Shown here piece after piece: positions 12,482 to 25,067 of a stretch of DNA of 64,000 nt. The stretch spans positions 1,364,001 to 1,428,000 of the forward strand of contig NC_068565.1 in assembly GCF_025698545.1 (NCBI RefSeq). The letters run 5' to 3'. Below the pieces are notes generated by a model. That model saw only the letters and a program-made list of their open reading frames with translations. It searched no databases and had not been told where the DNA came from. Source of the DNA: Gossypium raimondii (taxonomy: Eukaryota > Streptophyta > Magnoliopsida > Malvales > Malvaceae). Position 1 is the stretch's first letter. Each line of letters starts with the position of its first letter. Position numbers and translations under genes: made by a program.

Positions 12482-13038
12482 ATGTGTCAAAAATTTACTA
12501 AAATTATGGTCAATGACATAGAAAAAGTTATTAAAACGTCATTAAATTATTAAAAAGGGATTATAAATAATGTGGAGGAAAAAGTTCATAAAATAATTTG
12601 TGTTACTGATTTACGAGAAAAAAATAAATTAATGCCACTTTTAATTTCTTGTAAAAAATATCAGGAGCTGGTTGGTCACTTTTCACTTTTTGTCTCATTG
12701 AGAGTAAACAACAAAGAAAGTACACTTGTAGATCCCTACCTTCACTTATAGATCCCTAGCATCATAAATATCAAAGAAAAAAGTGATAATAACTACTTCT
12801 ACATTTAATTTCAGCCACTAGATGTGTATATAAATAATGTGAAATGAAATATTAATTTTTATATTTTTTTAAAATATATTGCGAATCAAAATGATGAGAG
12901 CAACAATGTTTGTACATCAATGAACTTAACATTAACTTTCGTGTAAATTACAATAAACTTTTATTATTAACAAATTAGATTGCTTAGACTGGTTTTGTTA
13001 AATAATTTCAACATGAATGGGTCCTATTAAAGACATTT

Positions 13039-13583
13039 AGACTTAATCATGGGTCAAGCAGAGTAAGATTAGGACTAGGTTGATGCAAAATTTTAAATTT
13101 GGTATGGCCCGAAAATGGCCTAAAATTCTACCCAATCCTGACCCAATTTAAAAAAAAAGAAGAAGCTAAACTCAAGCCCAGCCTAGCCTACTCGTATTGA
13201 TTTTTTGAGATTATGTTTATATAAAAATAAATTTAAAAAATATAATACATCAAATACATTAAAAACATTAAAATAAATGTTTACCAACAAATAGAAAATA
13301 CATTAAAATATATATTGTACTTAAATAACACTAAGATAATTGCAACTTAGTAAGTAGATGCCTCTAAAATAGCAGCAATATAATAGCAAAATAGCACCAT
13401 AACAACAGCAAAAAAAAGTTTAGGCTAATTCGAGTCGGGCCGGGTCCGTGTAAGAAAATCCTACCCAAGGTCCGCCTTTGTTTTAAGTCAATTTTTTAGG
13501 TTTATATTTTTGTCCAAACTCTCCAACTTTTCGGACGAACCTTCAAATCTAAATCACAAATGATTCAACCCATGATAATGTCT
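13039..13583. mobile_element. Diverged Mutator-like palindromic MITE, longer subfamily
   Basis: It has 17-bp terminal inverted repeats (AGACTTAATCATGGGTC at the left; the right end reads AGACATTATCATGGGTT on the other strand). The arms contain degraded 'cgagtcgggccgggtcc' and 'aacccaaggtcc' motifs. The core shares 'aaaaatataatacatc..aacacta(a)gata..tgcaa' with 59727-60339, so the two form a subfamily about 550-610 bp long. Flanks aaagacattt and agagacagat match at about 7 of 10 positions, a weakly preserved 10-bp target duplication. Confidence 0.6.
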
Positions 13584-13589
13584 AGAGAC

Positions 13590-14911
13590 AGATGACATAT
13601 TGATTTTGAGTCAATTCTATTCATGGGAATTTAGAATTACTTAACGGAACTAGCATAAGTAACATTATTAATAATAGAAGTTGAGTGATATAATTTGATA
13701 AAATTAAAAGTTTTGTTACCCATATGAAAATTTGTGCTAAATTAAGTGGCCTCAAATGTAAATTACCATTTTATTTTTGGATAAATTGTACATTATCCAT
13801 CTATCTACATCTAATGCTTATATTTAAACACTTTACTAAGTTAATGTCACCCTTGACCTAGTTATCAACTTAGTTATTTATAAAAATACCCTTCTTTTAA
13901 ATTATAATTAATATTATTATGGTGGTACTTTTGTCTTTTCATACTTTAATATCATCTTTAAACAAAACATATTCAATAGTGTTACAATATCGGTTCATTA
14001 TCACTTTTTGGTATTCATTATTGAATAAAATTTTATAAAATATTTTATTTAACCCATATCATTGGTGCGACAAAATTTAGTTATATTTAAGCTTTTAACT
14101 GAGTTAATGTCACGAGTCAACCAGACAATTGGTCACCAACTCAATTGGAAAATGGTTAAAGTGTATGTTCTTTTTACAAAATAATAAATATAATTATGAG
14201 TGTATTTTATATTTTTACATTAAATAAATTTAAAAAATAAGGAAACACGATGAAATTTGAACTTAAAAATCATGAATTCAACCAATTCGTAATTATTTTT
14301 AAAATTTTTATAAATATATGTTATATTTTTCACCACACCTAATATTAATTTCCATATCTTTAAAATTATTTTTTATTTTTATTATAATTCACTTCATCCA
14401 AACAAAGTTATTTATCATTTTATAACTGATAATTTTAATGAGAATGACATAATTTAAAACAAGAAAAATGTATCAAATTTAATAATTTATATAAAAAATC
14501 TAATTTATAAATATGATCAGACACTCGAATTATTGAGATTTGACGTTAGCAAAGATGTGATCCTGGTTTTTCTTAATTTGGATAAACCTTTGATCTATCC
14601 TTTTTTCTTGTTTTAAAATTATAATTAATAATTATATTTGTTATAATAAACCATAGATAATGACGGTAGAATAATCGTAAAGCAATAAAAAAATAAAAAC
14701 ACAAAGATTTTACGTGGAAAACGAGCAAATAAGAAGAAATTCACTAATGTTAAAAAAATAATTATATAAGATGAGTTTCAACTACATCTATTTAATGGTT
14801 GAAAAACCTTTGGCCCCTTATTTTGCCATTGTATTTGTTTTATAACAAGTGACGGGATTGAGGTCACACAATCTCTAGCAGCATTTATATAATATTATTA
14901 AATAATAATTT

Positions 14912-14943
<32 letters not shown>

Positions 14944-15870
14944 AAAAAAACCCTCCAATTATGAATTGCTGTGAAAATCAATGACCACAATTTAAAAGAT
15001 ATTCTGCAAATCGGTTGAAACGTGTACTTTCCTTTTCTAGCATTTTTGTCGCTGTCGTTTTGTAGTGTTGCGAATTGTCGTTTCGGCTTGCAGTCGTTGT
15101 GCTTTCGTTATCTTTAAATGGTAGCCACAAGAAATTAAAATAATTTTATTTTTCGATCAAAAAATATTTTCTGAATTTAAAATAAATATATTTTCATAAC
15201 CCAATATTTATAAATTACACATTATGATGTCATTATCGCATGAGCCAAATCTACATCGAGTTAAAAGATATTTTAAATTATTATATAATAATTATGCCAA
15301 TTTTATAAAATATATTCTTAAATAAATTTTTATTGACTATTAAATTAATATTTTACAAAAAATATTTTCATTAAATCATATTCTAAAATAGAGGTTTATT
15401 TTTAGAATTTATTTCTAAGTTTGAGATGGAATTACAATTATATGATTCGCAATGATAAAGATATTAAATCCAGATCATTATAAATATAATTAAACAATAC
15501 AAAGTAAAAATTGAACATAACTAACCTCGACTATAATAACTCTACACGAGAGCCAGACATGATGGGATTTTAAGTCAAAAAAAATTGGATAGTGTCCACA
15601 CATTATTTACATAATGTACCTTTAAAGTCCAAGGTCTCAGTCTTTGCCAACTTCGTTAAGGCCCGACTTGCATTCCTAACACAAAGTTTTAACCTTTTGC
15701 TTATTTGATTTGTTGTCTACTATTGAGGGGATGTTGATTTCATTAGACATTTTGTCCCGTCATTGTAGCACTTGTGTCGCTTAGGGCATAAGGGGCATGA
15801 TGAATTAACATCATCCTTACCTTCCTCTGGCTTCTCATTGCCAGGAAACTAATAGGAGAAGTTTGAGAAG
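13590..15870. other. Intergenic stretch without a recognised gene
   Basis: AT-rich sequence with one direct-repeat-rich patch (taataataataat.., 14910-14945). A slightly more GC-balanced segment about 15540-15870 surrounds the solo LTR insertion site and continues at 18637-18960; it may belong to an older element interrupted by the LTR, but I cannot assign it. Confidence 0.45.
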
Positions 15871-15876
15871 TATCGT

Positions 15877-18631
15877 TGTAACACCCCTAACTCATATCTA
15901 TTGCTGGAACAATGTTACAGAGCATTACCAGAATTTACAGATCAAATACAAACATTTCATACCATTTCTAATTCATATCATAAACTAATCATAATCAATT
16001 ATAATTTCCCTTATAAGAGCCCTTGAGGCCCAAAATATGCATTAGAAATAAGTTGGGACTAAACTGGGTACTTAGAGAATTTTTCGCAAAATCTCAAAAT
16101 TTTTCCTAAATGCAGGGGACACACGCCCGTGTGGTCAGGCCGTGTGATTCACACACGCTCGTATCTCTACCAGTGTGGACGAAAATAGGTCATTTCCCAA
16201 GCCACTTTTCTCACCTAATTTTTGGCATAAACCTAATACAATAAATTTCACATTTACAAACCATATCAAAGCACTCAAAACATACCAAAATCATGTCTTA
16301 AACATGACATATTACCACATTCAACCAATGTGCCTTTAGGCACCTCAAGTGACAATTTATTTTCATGTCTACCTAATACTCATATGCATATTCAATCTCC
16401 ATTTCACTTTCATTCATTCATGCACACACACATACACCCAATTTGTGATACCACATACATATATATATATCAAAATGTACCAAACACTAGCCATTCAAAT
16501 GGCTAATCTCAACAAAACATTTACTTGCCAACATTGGCCATTTAACCTATACATGCCATTATAACCAAAATTAGTTTTATATTTGTGCCAAAATGGGCCA
16601 ATGGATAGTGTGATGTGTCTCCGACCAGCTTCAAACCTTAACGAGCTTCCGAGTACTATAAAACATGAGAAAATAAACAGAGTAAGCTTTAGAGCTTAGT
16701 AAGTTCGTATAACGGAAAATTAACTTACCATTTATTTACATATAAGGTAAGTACACAAAATACACCCAAAGCAATATAGCCAATATCCTAAACACATATC
16801 CTCATCAAACAACTTAGTTATGTATTTCGTATGAATTTCAAGAAACATGAATGAGCTCATCAAATATCAAACTCCCATGTTCATAAATTTCCCACATCTT
16901 GTATTCACATATATCAATTCCATGTATTTCAAGGTTATACGAGAAATGATTCATTTAGTACTCGTATTTTTCTCATGCCAGGATTTTATCCGTTGAATCA
17001 TTGAAAATACCGATGGATACATAGGAAGTACACGCAAGGTGTACCAAACTATAATCCGTCAAATCATATACATGAATGTTCATGCAAACATGTAAACGGG
17101 AAGCTCTTTCGAGCCATAAAAAGGGAAGCTCAAATGAGCCATGTAACGGGAAGTTCCAGAGAGCCATTAACGAGAAGCCAGGAAGGTTCAAGTGAGCCAA
17201 TATCGGGAAGCTTCGGAGAGCTAAATAATCGGAAAGCTCATGAAAGAGCCTTTAATCGGGAAGCTCTGAAGAGCCATATATCGAGTCGCTCATAAGAGCT
17301 ATGGTGTGCCCACAACACATACAAGATCACAACCAAATGGCATGCTTCAAAGAGCTATTAACGGGAAGCTCGCAAAAACCATATAACGGAAAGCTCATGA
17401 GAGCTAATAACAAGACGCTCTTTTGAGCTGTGGTGTGTCTGTAACACATGCAGGATCACAACCAATTTGGGAACCTTGTATCCATCGAATTTTATTTATT
17501 CAAACGGGACTTAATACTTGTCAGTCATCGTCGGATATGTGATTAATTTAATATACATGGAAAAAAATATAATCATATACACAACATTCAATTCAAACAT
17601 ATAAATATACAATTTAGTTACACAAACTTACCTTAACAATATTTGTGCACACAAAATTTAACTCTATATTTGATCTATCCATATCTATACGAATGAATTT
17701 AACATCAATTTAATACAATTTACATTCAATTCAACCCAATTCACATAGTAGGTAAAATTACCATTTTGCCCTATACTTTTAATTAATTCTAACTTCATCC
17801 CTAGGCTCGGAAAATGAAATTCATGCAATTTAATCCTTATTACAAGCCTAATAAATTTTTACATATAACATTAGTAGCCCATGTATTTCACAAAATTCAA
17901 ATTTTTCCATAAATTTTTTATCTTTACAATTTACTCCCTAAATCACAATTTCATCAAAGTTCACTTTACAAAAGTTGTTTATCTAACAACAATCTTTCAT
18001 TTTCTACCATAAAAATTCATAATTCATGCATACTCATCTATGGAAAAACTTTAATACCTTAATAACTTTGCAAATAAATCCCCGAGATAGCTAGATTAAG
18101 TTATTACGATCTCAGAAATATAAAAATTACTAAAAACGAGACAAAGAAACATACCTAATTAAGCAAAATAAGTTGGTTTGAGCTTAGGTTTTCGTGGCTA
18201 GAGTTTCCATGTTTTAATTTTGGGAAATATGAAAATATGATATTTTCATTATTTTATCATTTATCATTTTTTATTATTTTTACTTTCCAATTTCATCCTT
18301 TTCTTTATTTAATTTTCCAAGGATGAATCATCATACTTATCTGCTAACTCCTCTTAATGGTTTATTTGCCATATAAGGACCTCCAATTTTGAATTTCATA
18401 TCTATTTGATACCTATAGCTACTAGAACTCTACTTTTGCATTTTATGCAATTTGGTCATTTTTATCTAATTAAACATGTAATCGGTAAAAATTTCCTTAT
18501 GAAATTTTCATACGACATTTCTATCATTATGCAGACCATGCAATAATATTAAAATAATTTGTTCTTATGGCAGACTCAGATTTGTGGTCCCAAAACCACT
18601 GTTCCGATTTCACTAAAAACGAGCTGTTACA
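15877..18631. mobile_element. Solo LTR of a gypsy-type retrotransposon
   Basis: The 2755-bp sequence begins TGTAACACCCC and ends GCTGTTACA, giving the TG...CA ends and short inverted repeat of an LTR. It is flanked by a perfect 5-bp duplication ATCGT (15872-15876 and 18632-18636). There is no internal coding region, primer-binding site or second LTR, so it is a solo LTR left by recombination between two LTRs. It contains 'acacgcccgtgtgg ... aggccgtgtga' phrases near 16120-16160, which I recall from abundant gypsy LTRs in cotton. Confidence 0.85.
17085..17425. repeat. Array of short hairpin units (gaagctc ... gagcc) inside the solo LTR
   Basis: About a dozen irregular units of roughly 25-40 bp each contain 'ggaagctc' followed after a few bases by 'gagcc' or 'gagct', so each can form a small stem, separated by 'attaacg' or 'atatcg' linkers. 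Two units end in a shared tail (gctatggtgtgcc..acacat..aggatcacaacca; 17300-17335 and 17418-17465), so a larger block was duplicated too. Confidence 0.7.
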
Positions 18632-19065
18632 ATCGTCCATTGAGAGTTGAAGATAACTCATTGGGTCCATATTGTCCATGTTAGAAGTTGTCTTTCAACT
18701 CTACCAAAGACCAACTACCTAAAGAGATGACAAGTTCATAGAGTGAGAATGCTACTACCCGAGTTAACTATATTTTATAGGGTAGGGATTCAATTCCAAC
18801 CATGTACAACGCTTATGGTTTGCTTGTTCAGGCACCCAATTAGGTGCTTTCAATCTATGAATCCATTGCCTCTTTAGGGACTCAAGCCTTCAATAAAGTT
18901 AAAAGATAAAACCCTTATCGAGGATAACACTAACCCATCGAGAAGCTAGTCGACTTTCGACGAACAACACTTTGCAAACCATTTCCAATGAAATCCTCTA
19001 GTCAACAACTACAAATTTCATATTTGTCATTAAAGAACTTAAAAGTTTTCTTAAAGAGAAATAAA

Positions 19066-19434
19066 AAGGTTAAAATATGACATAAGTTCCTATACTCTTC
19101 AAAAATTAGAAAATTAATCCTTGTACATTTACTTTCAAGAATTTAGTCATCCTATTTTTTCAAATCTCAAATTTTAGGTCCAATTGTTAACAATGTCTTT
19201 TTCTTGTTAAATTTATTGGTTTGACATTTTGAAATAAAAAATACTCACTTGGTAGCAATGCAACAAAAACGATATTGTAATGAACTTAAATTTAAGAAAA
19301 TAATTTTAACATATTAATAGTTGGACCTAAATTTTAAAATCTAGAAAGTAGAGGACTAAATTCCTAAAAATAAAAATATATAAACTAAATTTTAAATTTA
19401 TAAAGAATACATAAACTTAAAACATATTTTAACC
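19066..19434. mobile_element. MITE family 'aaggttaaaatatg', copy
   Basis: Non-coding element of about 370 bp, starting aaggttaaaatatga and ending catattttaacc, whose ends are inverted repeats of each other. It is one of four related copies in this window; see 24711-25067 for the best-preserved ends. Confidence 0.6.
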
Positions 19435-19607
19435 AAAAAAATTCATATAAATTTACATCAACTAACTGTTTCTGTCAATATAAATATAGAAAGAATTTTA
19501 TTGACATTGACATGTTGATAGCCAAAACTTTTCTTCAATTGAATAACCAAAACTATTTCAAACTTCAAGGGCAAGGTGAGGACCATTTATTAAGGCTGAT
19601 TTTTCAA

Positions 19608-19611
<4 letters not shown>

Positions 19612-19657
<46 letters not shown>
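19612..19657. repeat. (AT)n microsatellite
   Basis: An uninterrupted AT dinucleotide run of about 46 bp. Confidence 0.95.
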
Positions 19658-19659
<2 letters not shown>

Positions 19660-19944
19660 ATAAGGGCTTATATATGTTACTATAAATTTACTCATTTTAT
19701 AATTATTTTATATAATTAATATTTTAACAATTCAACTCTCATATTTTATCTTTCATACACCTACATCCTACATATAAAAATTTAAATAAATTAAAATATT
19801 TAATAATTTTTAATATATAAAACTTTTAAAAAATATTGATAACTATTACATGCATGATAAATGCAATTAATTAATAAAGAATGACTTACGAAAATATTAA
19901 TCATACAAAAAAATTTTAAAGTGTATAAAATTACTTTAATTGTA

Positions 19945-20672
19945 GGGAGCGTTTGGTTTGTCGAATTTTAAATTACATTCCGTAATTGGATTATGAGAAT
20001 GTAAGATTACAGGTGAAATGCGAGTGTACCTCTTGCTTGGTTGATTTAGTTGGGCTGTAAGATTAAGGTGTTTGGTCGACGGAATATAAGATTGCCTAAA
20101 AGTGCATTTTACTCAATTGCCCTTGTTATTGAATTTGTTTTTTAAACGAGTTTAGTTTCTTTAATATTTTTTAGTCTCAATTCTTACTTTTTATTACAAT
20201 TTATATAATAGTAAGTAGATATATTGTGTTGAAATAAATTTATAAACCATAATTATAATAATTCATGAGAAGTAATTGCAACACTAACCATAATTATAGT
20301 TCTATCAATAATTAATATATTAATAAATTATTAAATAAAATATTATAATGATTATAATTGTAATATATGACATCTACTAGTTCACTGTTAAAAAAATATT
20401 TTGTTTTTAATTAGTCTTAAGCATTATTTAATAAAAAACCTAATTTGATTAGAATAATAAAAATAAAGGAAAAATGGTCCAAAATTTAATATTATTCCTG
20501 TAATCTAAGATTACCTAATGAATGGGCCATAATGAGATTATACCTTATATTATGAAATGGCCGTAATGTGAGATTACAGAATGGTTGGAATGTTGAAATT
20601 CAAACATTGTAATTTCATTCTAGAATGTAACATTATGGCCCGTAATGTTACATTCGACGAACCAAACACCCC
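19945..20672. mobile_element. MITE with 'GGGAGCGTTTGGTTTGTCGAA' ends
   Basis: The left end gggagcgtttggtttgtcga is matched at the right by the reverse complement ggggtgtttggttcgtcga. Between them lie several inverted 'gtaatctt/aagattac' and 'attacag' motifs. At about 730 bp with no coding frame, it is a non-autonomous DNA transposon. No clear target duplication was found, so the superfamily (hAT or PIF) is undecided. Confidence 0.65.
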
Positions 20673-20679
20673 TCTCAGG

Positions 20680-21540
20680 GTTAATATAAATTTTAGTCCC
20701 CGAACTTAGTAATCAGGTCCACGTTGGCACGAATACTTTTTTATACTCTTTGGTAACCGAACATGGCAACTAAGTCAATTTTAGTCGCTGAACTTATCAA
20801 ATGTAAAAGTTTGAAAATGTAATACTTTAATATTGTGTCACATCATCAAATTTTCATGGAATTTGAGTTCTTAGATCAAAATGTACTTAATTGTCAAATT
20901 TATGGACTAAAAGTTATATTAAACCTTAATATTATATAGTATCACGAGTCAATCGAATATCATTAGATTACAAAGTAAATTATATTAGTTTGAATGTGTT
21001 TCTGTCTTTTATATCTTTTATATACAAAATAGAAAATTATACGACCCATAAGAGATTTGTATATAAAACACTACATAATTTTTAATATATTTACTGTACC
21101 ATTTTAATTAAAGTATTTTTATTTTTTAATTAAATTTTTATAAATATATTTATTACGTAATTTTATTTCGTAACAAAATCAACGCATTAAGAGAGAGGAA
21201 GTGGATGAAGTGGAACCACCATTGACACATTAAGGGAGAGGAAGTGGACGAAGGGAACCGCCGTTTTGACACATTAACTAGTACCATGAAAAAGGACACA
21301 GGTGTCTTAATACTAGCGTGTCATGGTGTGGACATGGACATGTTCGTCAATGGGTCCTCAATGTAACAATAATTGTTCTTGTTGGTGATTTTATTGTGAA
21401 ATACACTACTCTCACTTTCTCTTTCAATGTGTCTTTTTCTTCCCTTAAGAGGTCCCCTTTTCCACCCTCAACACACTTAGTAGGGGAAAGGTTAATTGAA
21501 TAGGATAGGTTAGATTGAAAATCGATTAGTATATTAGTTT
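20680..21540. other. Intergenic stretch with a 44-bp tandem duplication
   Basis: Non-coding. A 44-bp unit beginning cattaag.gagaggaagtgga is present twice in tandem (21184-21227 and 21228-21271) and a third unit starts at 21272 and stops after a few bases. The frame at 21318-21503 matches no family. Confidence 0.5.
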
Positions 21541-21542
21541 AG

Positions 21543-22159
21543 ATAAATAAGAGTAAGCGTCCGATTGAATCGAGTGAAAAAATTTCGAATTAATTGAGTT
21601 GACGAGATCCTAACTCGATTTGAATTTTTTTTAAATCGAGTCGAGTCAAATGAAATTCAAGTTAAATTGTTTGAGTTAAATTAAAAAATTGAACATGTCA
21701 AATTAAAATCTTGTTACAATATGACTAGTTCTACGTTAGAGCACATAAATTTGAAAACTTTTTCAAAGCAAAAAAAAAAAGACACTTTAGTATGATAAAC
21801 TTGAATAATTAATTAACTTATTTAGGTCCCAAAATTATTATTTTAGAAAAATTTTAAAATTTTAATTTTCTTTATATATATATTTTTGATTTTTAAAAAA
21901 TTATTCATAAGCTTTTAAAAATATAAATTTTGGAATTTTATAAATATTTTGAATTTTAAAAATATTTTAAATTTTTGAATAATATTTTGATTTTTTTTGT
22001 AATTTTGTTGGGAAAGAGACAAATTTACTCATTTCAAAATTATTTGGGTTTAAAAGGGTATTTACATCAATCTATTATTGAATTATTCGAGTTATTGAAT
22101 TGTCAAATTCAACTAAACTTGAACTCGAAACTCAATTATTTTTTTAAATACCTAACACG

Positions 22160-22165
<6 letters not shown>
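21543..22165. repeat. AT-rich dispersed repeat with 'gaatcgag / ctcgaa' motifs, copy 2
   Basis: It shares motif order with 4732-5170 and 58440-58809: 'ccgattgaatcgagtgaa' at the left, 'agtatgataaacttgaataattaa' in the middle, and 'tctattattgaattattcgag ... caaattcaac ... gaactcgaaa' at the right. It runs into an (AT)n tract. Confidence 0.5.

Positions 22166-22195
<30 letters not shown>
22162..22195. repeat. (AT)n microsatellite
   Basis: A run of AT dinucleotides of about 34 bp at the right end of the adjacent dispersed repeat. Confidence 0.95.
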
Positions 22196-22197
<2 letters not shown>

Positions 22198-22199
22198 CA

Positions 22200-23738
22200 T
22201 GATAAGTCGAAATAAGTATTTTAAAGAAAACATTTCATTTCGACATTTTAATTAAAATAGTGAAAAGTCTCAACTATTTAGACAAACAAATAATATTATA
22301 AAAATAAAAAACCGGAATATATCAAATTAAAGTATGAGTACTAAATCTTAAATTTAAAAGTAATAAAATCATAAAAACCATAATTTAACCTAAAATAATC
22401 TATACCAAACACACTAATCTTTGTTTTCATTATTATAAGCAATGCCCTAAGGGTCCTTTATATGACACATGTATGTTCCTCTCTTTCTTTATTTTTAGTC
22501 ATAATGGTTAAATTCTAGTTTTGATCTCTTAACTAAACTTACGTTTGAGATTTAATCTTTATATTTTAATTTGACATGATTTATTCATACTTTTATGGTG
22601 ATATTAATTAGTCCAAATAGTTAATGTACTTAACTATACTAGTAAAAATGTCGACATATTTTTTGTTAAAAGCATGTTTCAAACATTTAAAAAAAACTAT
22701 TTCGAGAAGATAAGTTGGGATAAGTTTTTTAAGAAAAAATTCACCTCATCATTTTAACTATAACAACGAAGGGTGTCAACTAATTTGGATTAACTAATAA
22801 TATTATAAAAATTAGAGAATTAAATTATGTTAAGTGTAAATACAAAATTTAAATTTAAACATAGTAAAGGGACTATAACCATAATTTGAAGTAAAATAAT
22901 CTATATTTAGTACGATTATTTTTATTTAATTTTGAAAAAATTAATAAATTTAAATATTTTCAAGAATCAAATTAATAATTATTTTATTTTAATTATAATT
23001 ATAAAAATAAAATAAGATTAAATAAAAAACATATTCTATGTTTCAAATAGTTTTATTTAAAATAAAAGTCATTTATTTCATTTTTCCCACAAGTTTTTAC
23101 TAATTAAAAAAAGAGGTCGTGATAATTAAATTTAATTTTGGTTGAATTTGTAAAATTGAGATAATGAAATTACGATGTTTTGGATTTGAATCATATAATC
23201 CTCATGTTATTTAAGTAATTTTATAGATTTATTAAAATATTATAAATACTATCAAAATTAGGATTCGGTTGATGAGTGACACCAATTCAGTTTGATGAGG
23301 CATAATTAGAGGTGCTCATGGGTCGGGCTAATTCCAACAAAAAAAATTAGGTCCGTTTGCTAAGGCGGAAAAATGTTACAACCCACAATATTTATGCAAT
23401 ATTTTTGTTTATATGTAAATGTTGAGGTTAAATTTGTTACTATATCAATAACAATTATGCACAATTGATGAAAGACATTATTAACATCATGATAAATTGT
23501 CCTTAATTGCTCCAATTTTTTTGAGAGAGACTAATTTACTAAATTTCGAAATTGGGAGGGACTGGAGAGGTATTTTTACCTTTTATTTTCATGTTAGTGG
23601 GGCTTAGAACATTGTCCGTTTAATTTGGGCTTTAAATAAAGTTCTATAAGAATTTTAACAAATTGGGCCTAAAACATTGTGAGTTAAATCTGGGCTTTTA
23701 ATCGATCAGGTTTTACACAAAAAAAAAAAAGGCAAAAA
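22200..23738. other. Intergenic stretch, with the stub of a GGGCC element
   Basis: No gene was recognised. At 23308-23350 the sequence agaggtgctcatgggtcggg matches the left terminus of the GGGCC-rich Mutator-like family (compare 58810) but the rest of that element is absent, so it is a truncated copy. The remainder is AT-rich. Confidence 0.5.
23727..23738 (-). terminator. Pol III terminator of tRNA-Asn
   Basis: On the minus strand, five T residues follow directly after the tRNA 3' end (23734-23738), and a second, longer T-run follows a few bases later (23719-23730), which would serve as back-up. Confidence 0.7.
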
Positions 23739-23762
23739 CGCTAGAAGGAGGGCTTGAACCTC

Positions 23763-23795
<33 letters not shown>

Positions 23796-23812
23796 AACTG
23801 AGCTATTCCAGC
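23739..23812 (-). tRNA. tRNA-Asn (anticodon GUU)
   Basis: The 74-nt minus-strand sequence folds as a standard cloverleaf. The acceptor stem GCTGGAA pairs with TTCTAGC (one G-U), with discriminator G. The D arm contains TAGCTCAGTTGG (Pol III A box), the anticodon loop CTGTTAA carries GTT, and the T arm GGAGGTTCAAGCCCTCC contains the B box. There is no intron and no encoded CCA. T-runs just downstream on the minus strand serve as the Pol III terminator. The gene looks intact and nuclear. Confidence 0.97.
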
Positions 23813-24710
23813 CTTGCTTAACGTATTTCCCATTACATTATTTATTTAATCAAATTTGTTACCATTCATGTTCCAGATTCATAATCACCTCTCTTAATAA
23901 TACTGCCTCCAATATTCGAATTTGTGTCTCTATTAAAAGCGTTATATGCTTCATCACTACATCAAACGCTTGTTAATTTAATAAGCTTCTGTATAATTAT
24001 TGTATATTCATGTCAGATTTGTAATAGTTTTTTTTTTCTTACATCATATTTATATCCCTTAATACTATTATGTATTTGTATTTGAAAGCCAATATATCTA
24101 ACCACCGCAACCTTCAATGTAGTCATTTCATTGAATTAGGTCTCCAATCCATTCGCGATTAAATTCATAATCTTGTACCAAAAGATCAAATTCTCTTAAC
24201 AAATTTGTCGATTAAAATATTTTTTCCTTAATATGTAAGTAAATAGTAAATTTATTCATGGATCGAATCAAGTTATGATCCGATTTAAACAAAACTTTCA
24301 TTTTTAATCTCAAATTTGACAAATTTAACACGACAACAGAATAAAAAAATCAATATTTAATTTTATAATTAAATTTAATTATTAGTTTTCATTATTTTAT
24401 CTAAATCCAAACTTCACCAATCAGATAAAAAAGTTTTTTTTTTTTTTTAAACTCGACCTATCAACGGTGTCTATGCAAAAGCAATATTTGGGGCCAAAAG
24501 GGAAAGCTCTAGGCAGGTCGCCTATTAATTATGTTCGATTTTCCCAAAAATAGGGATGAAAACATCAAAGCCTCAAAGGTCGCCAAAATGGACAATTTCA
24601 TTTAATTCCACAACTGTACCAATGTGAAAAAAAATAAAAAAAAACCAAGTTGAAGCTCCACACGTCTAGTTAATGGTCCTTGACATTTGAATTTATTGTA
24701 TATTTATGAA

Positions 24711-25067
24711 AAGGTTAAAATATGGTTTAGGTCCTTATATTATTTATAAATTTTAAATGTAGTCCCTATACTTTTATTTTCAGGAATTTACTCTATTTAC
24801 TTTTCAAATTTTGGGTCCAATTATTAACATTCTTTTTTGTTAAATTTGTTGATGTGACATTTTAAAAAAATCCACACTTGGTTGTCACGTAACTTAAAAA
24901 TAACATTGTAATGAACTTTAATTTTACAAAATAATTTTACCGGTGTCAACAGTTTGACTTAAATTTTAAAATCTGAAAAATAAAAGAATAAATTCCTAAA
25001 ACAAAAGTATAGAAACTAAATTCTAAATTTCTGAATAATACAGAGACTTATCACATGTATTAACCTT
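24711..25067. mobile_element. MITE family 'aaggttaaaatatg', best-preserved copy
   Basis: About 357 bp, starting aaggttaaaatatggttta and ending catgtattaacctt; the ends form an imperfect terminal inverted repeat. The internal 'tccctatacttttattttcagg' and 'aaaacaaaagtatagaaacta' blocks are also inverted with respect to each other, so the element folds on itself. Non-coding. Confidence 0.65.

Noticed and set aside
14640-14760. Possible retroelement piece around 'acaaagattttacgtggaaaacg'
   Set aside because: The phrase looks familiar from plant repeats but no ends, domain or second copy in the window support it.
17085-17425. CRISPR-like array
   Set aside because: Units are variable hairpins without constant repeats or spacers, inside a plant LTR; CRISPR does not apply.
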